Part shown: positions 63,840 to 64,000 of the stretch, one piece after another
Layout: every line of letters starts with the position of its first letter
How positions within the stretch are numbered: position 1 is the stretch's first letter
Assembly (NCBI GenBank): GCA_030581615.1
Contig: JAKTTT010000002.1
Location: forward strand, 124,001 to 188,000
DNA from: Alloascoidea africana
Lineage: Eukaryota > Ascomycota > Alloascoideomycetes > Alloascoideales > Alloascoideaceae
Reading direction: 5' to 3'
Length of the DNA stretch: 64,000 nucleotides
Notes under the pieces: model-generated
Seen by the model: the letters and a program-made list of their open reading frames with translations, nothing else
Databases searched by the model: none
What the model was told of the DNA's origin: nothing
Program-made: the position numbers and the translations under genes

Positions 63840-64000
63840 TTGCGAGCTTCATTTTTTCTAAATCTCATGTTGTCTTGTTTTTTGGTTTTAGTCGGGCTTC
63901 AGTTGGCATTGTTTGTTTTTTAACGGATTATTTTGCATTTATTTCTTGTATTTAAAAACATTAGAAAGTTGTTCAGTCAAGAATTGATTTTCATTTTACT

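Overview
This is eukaryotic nuclear DNA from an ascomycete, best read as a budding yeast (Saccharomycotina). The genes are small and mostly single-copy housekeeping loci (UFE1, GLO2, CUE5, SGO1, PCC1, MLP1/TPR, RAI1, BRR6/BRL1, NFU1, MRPL20). Introns are short (49-83 nt) with donors such as GTAAGT or GTATGT and branch sites such as CTAAC/TACTAAC. CTG codons fall where leucine is expected (for example in PCC1), so nothing points to the CUG-Ser code. About 53% of the window is coding, nine of twenty genes contain introns (17 introns in my models), and two genes belong to families better known from filamentous fungi (a Medusa/MedA-type regulator and a CBS-PB1 protein). That fits an early-branching, intron-richer budding yeast, for example something like Dipodascaceae, better than Saccharomyces or Komagataella; the lineage guess is weak.

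Layout. 1-8.9 kb is compact: MRPL20, UFE1 (minus, five exons), a domesticated pogo/CENP-B-like gene, GLO2, an FAD oxidoreductase (minus) and CUE5. 9-11 kb is empty. 11.0-13.2 kb is a ferric reductase (minus). 13.2-19.8 kb is a gene desert ending at the chitinase CTS1. 22.3-35.2 kb is gene-dense and rich in chromosome, nucleus and RNA genes: SGO1 (minus), divergent from an unrecognised S/TP-rich gene across an RFX-type X-box, then an ESL1-type PIN protein, PCC1 and a 1752-residue MLP1/TPR gene (all minus). 35.2-37.9 kb is empty, 37.9-39.5 kb is a MedA-type regulator (minus), and 39.5-46.9 kb is a second desert. 46.9-53.1 kb holds RAI1, a BRR6/BRL1 protein and a secreted subtilase. 53.1-56.7 kb is empty. 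56.7-63.8 kb holds a ubiquitin protease, then CBS-PB1 (minus) and NFU1 sharing a divergent promoter.

There is no operon logic. The meaningful arrangements are divergent promoter pairs (UFE1/CENP-B-like, FAD oxidoreductase/CUE5, SGO1/unknown, CBS-PB1/NFU1) and the contrast between compact blocks and deserts of 2-7 kb. I found no tRNA, rRNA, CRISPR or intact mobile element. By eye I saw no long inverted repeat in either desert, but I could not run a self-alignment. I did not find a convincing undescribed system; the best leads are an 18-bp inverted repeat carrying GCN4/AP-1-type sites at 60.1 kb, a perfect palindrome upstream of the MedA-type gene, the X-box promoter next to SGO1 with its unknown partner, and a probable GC-AG intron.
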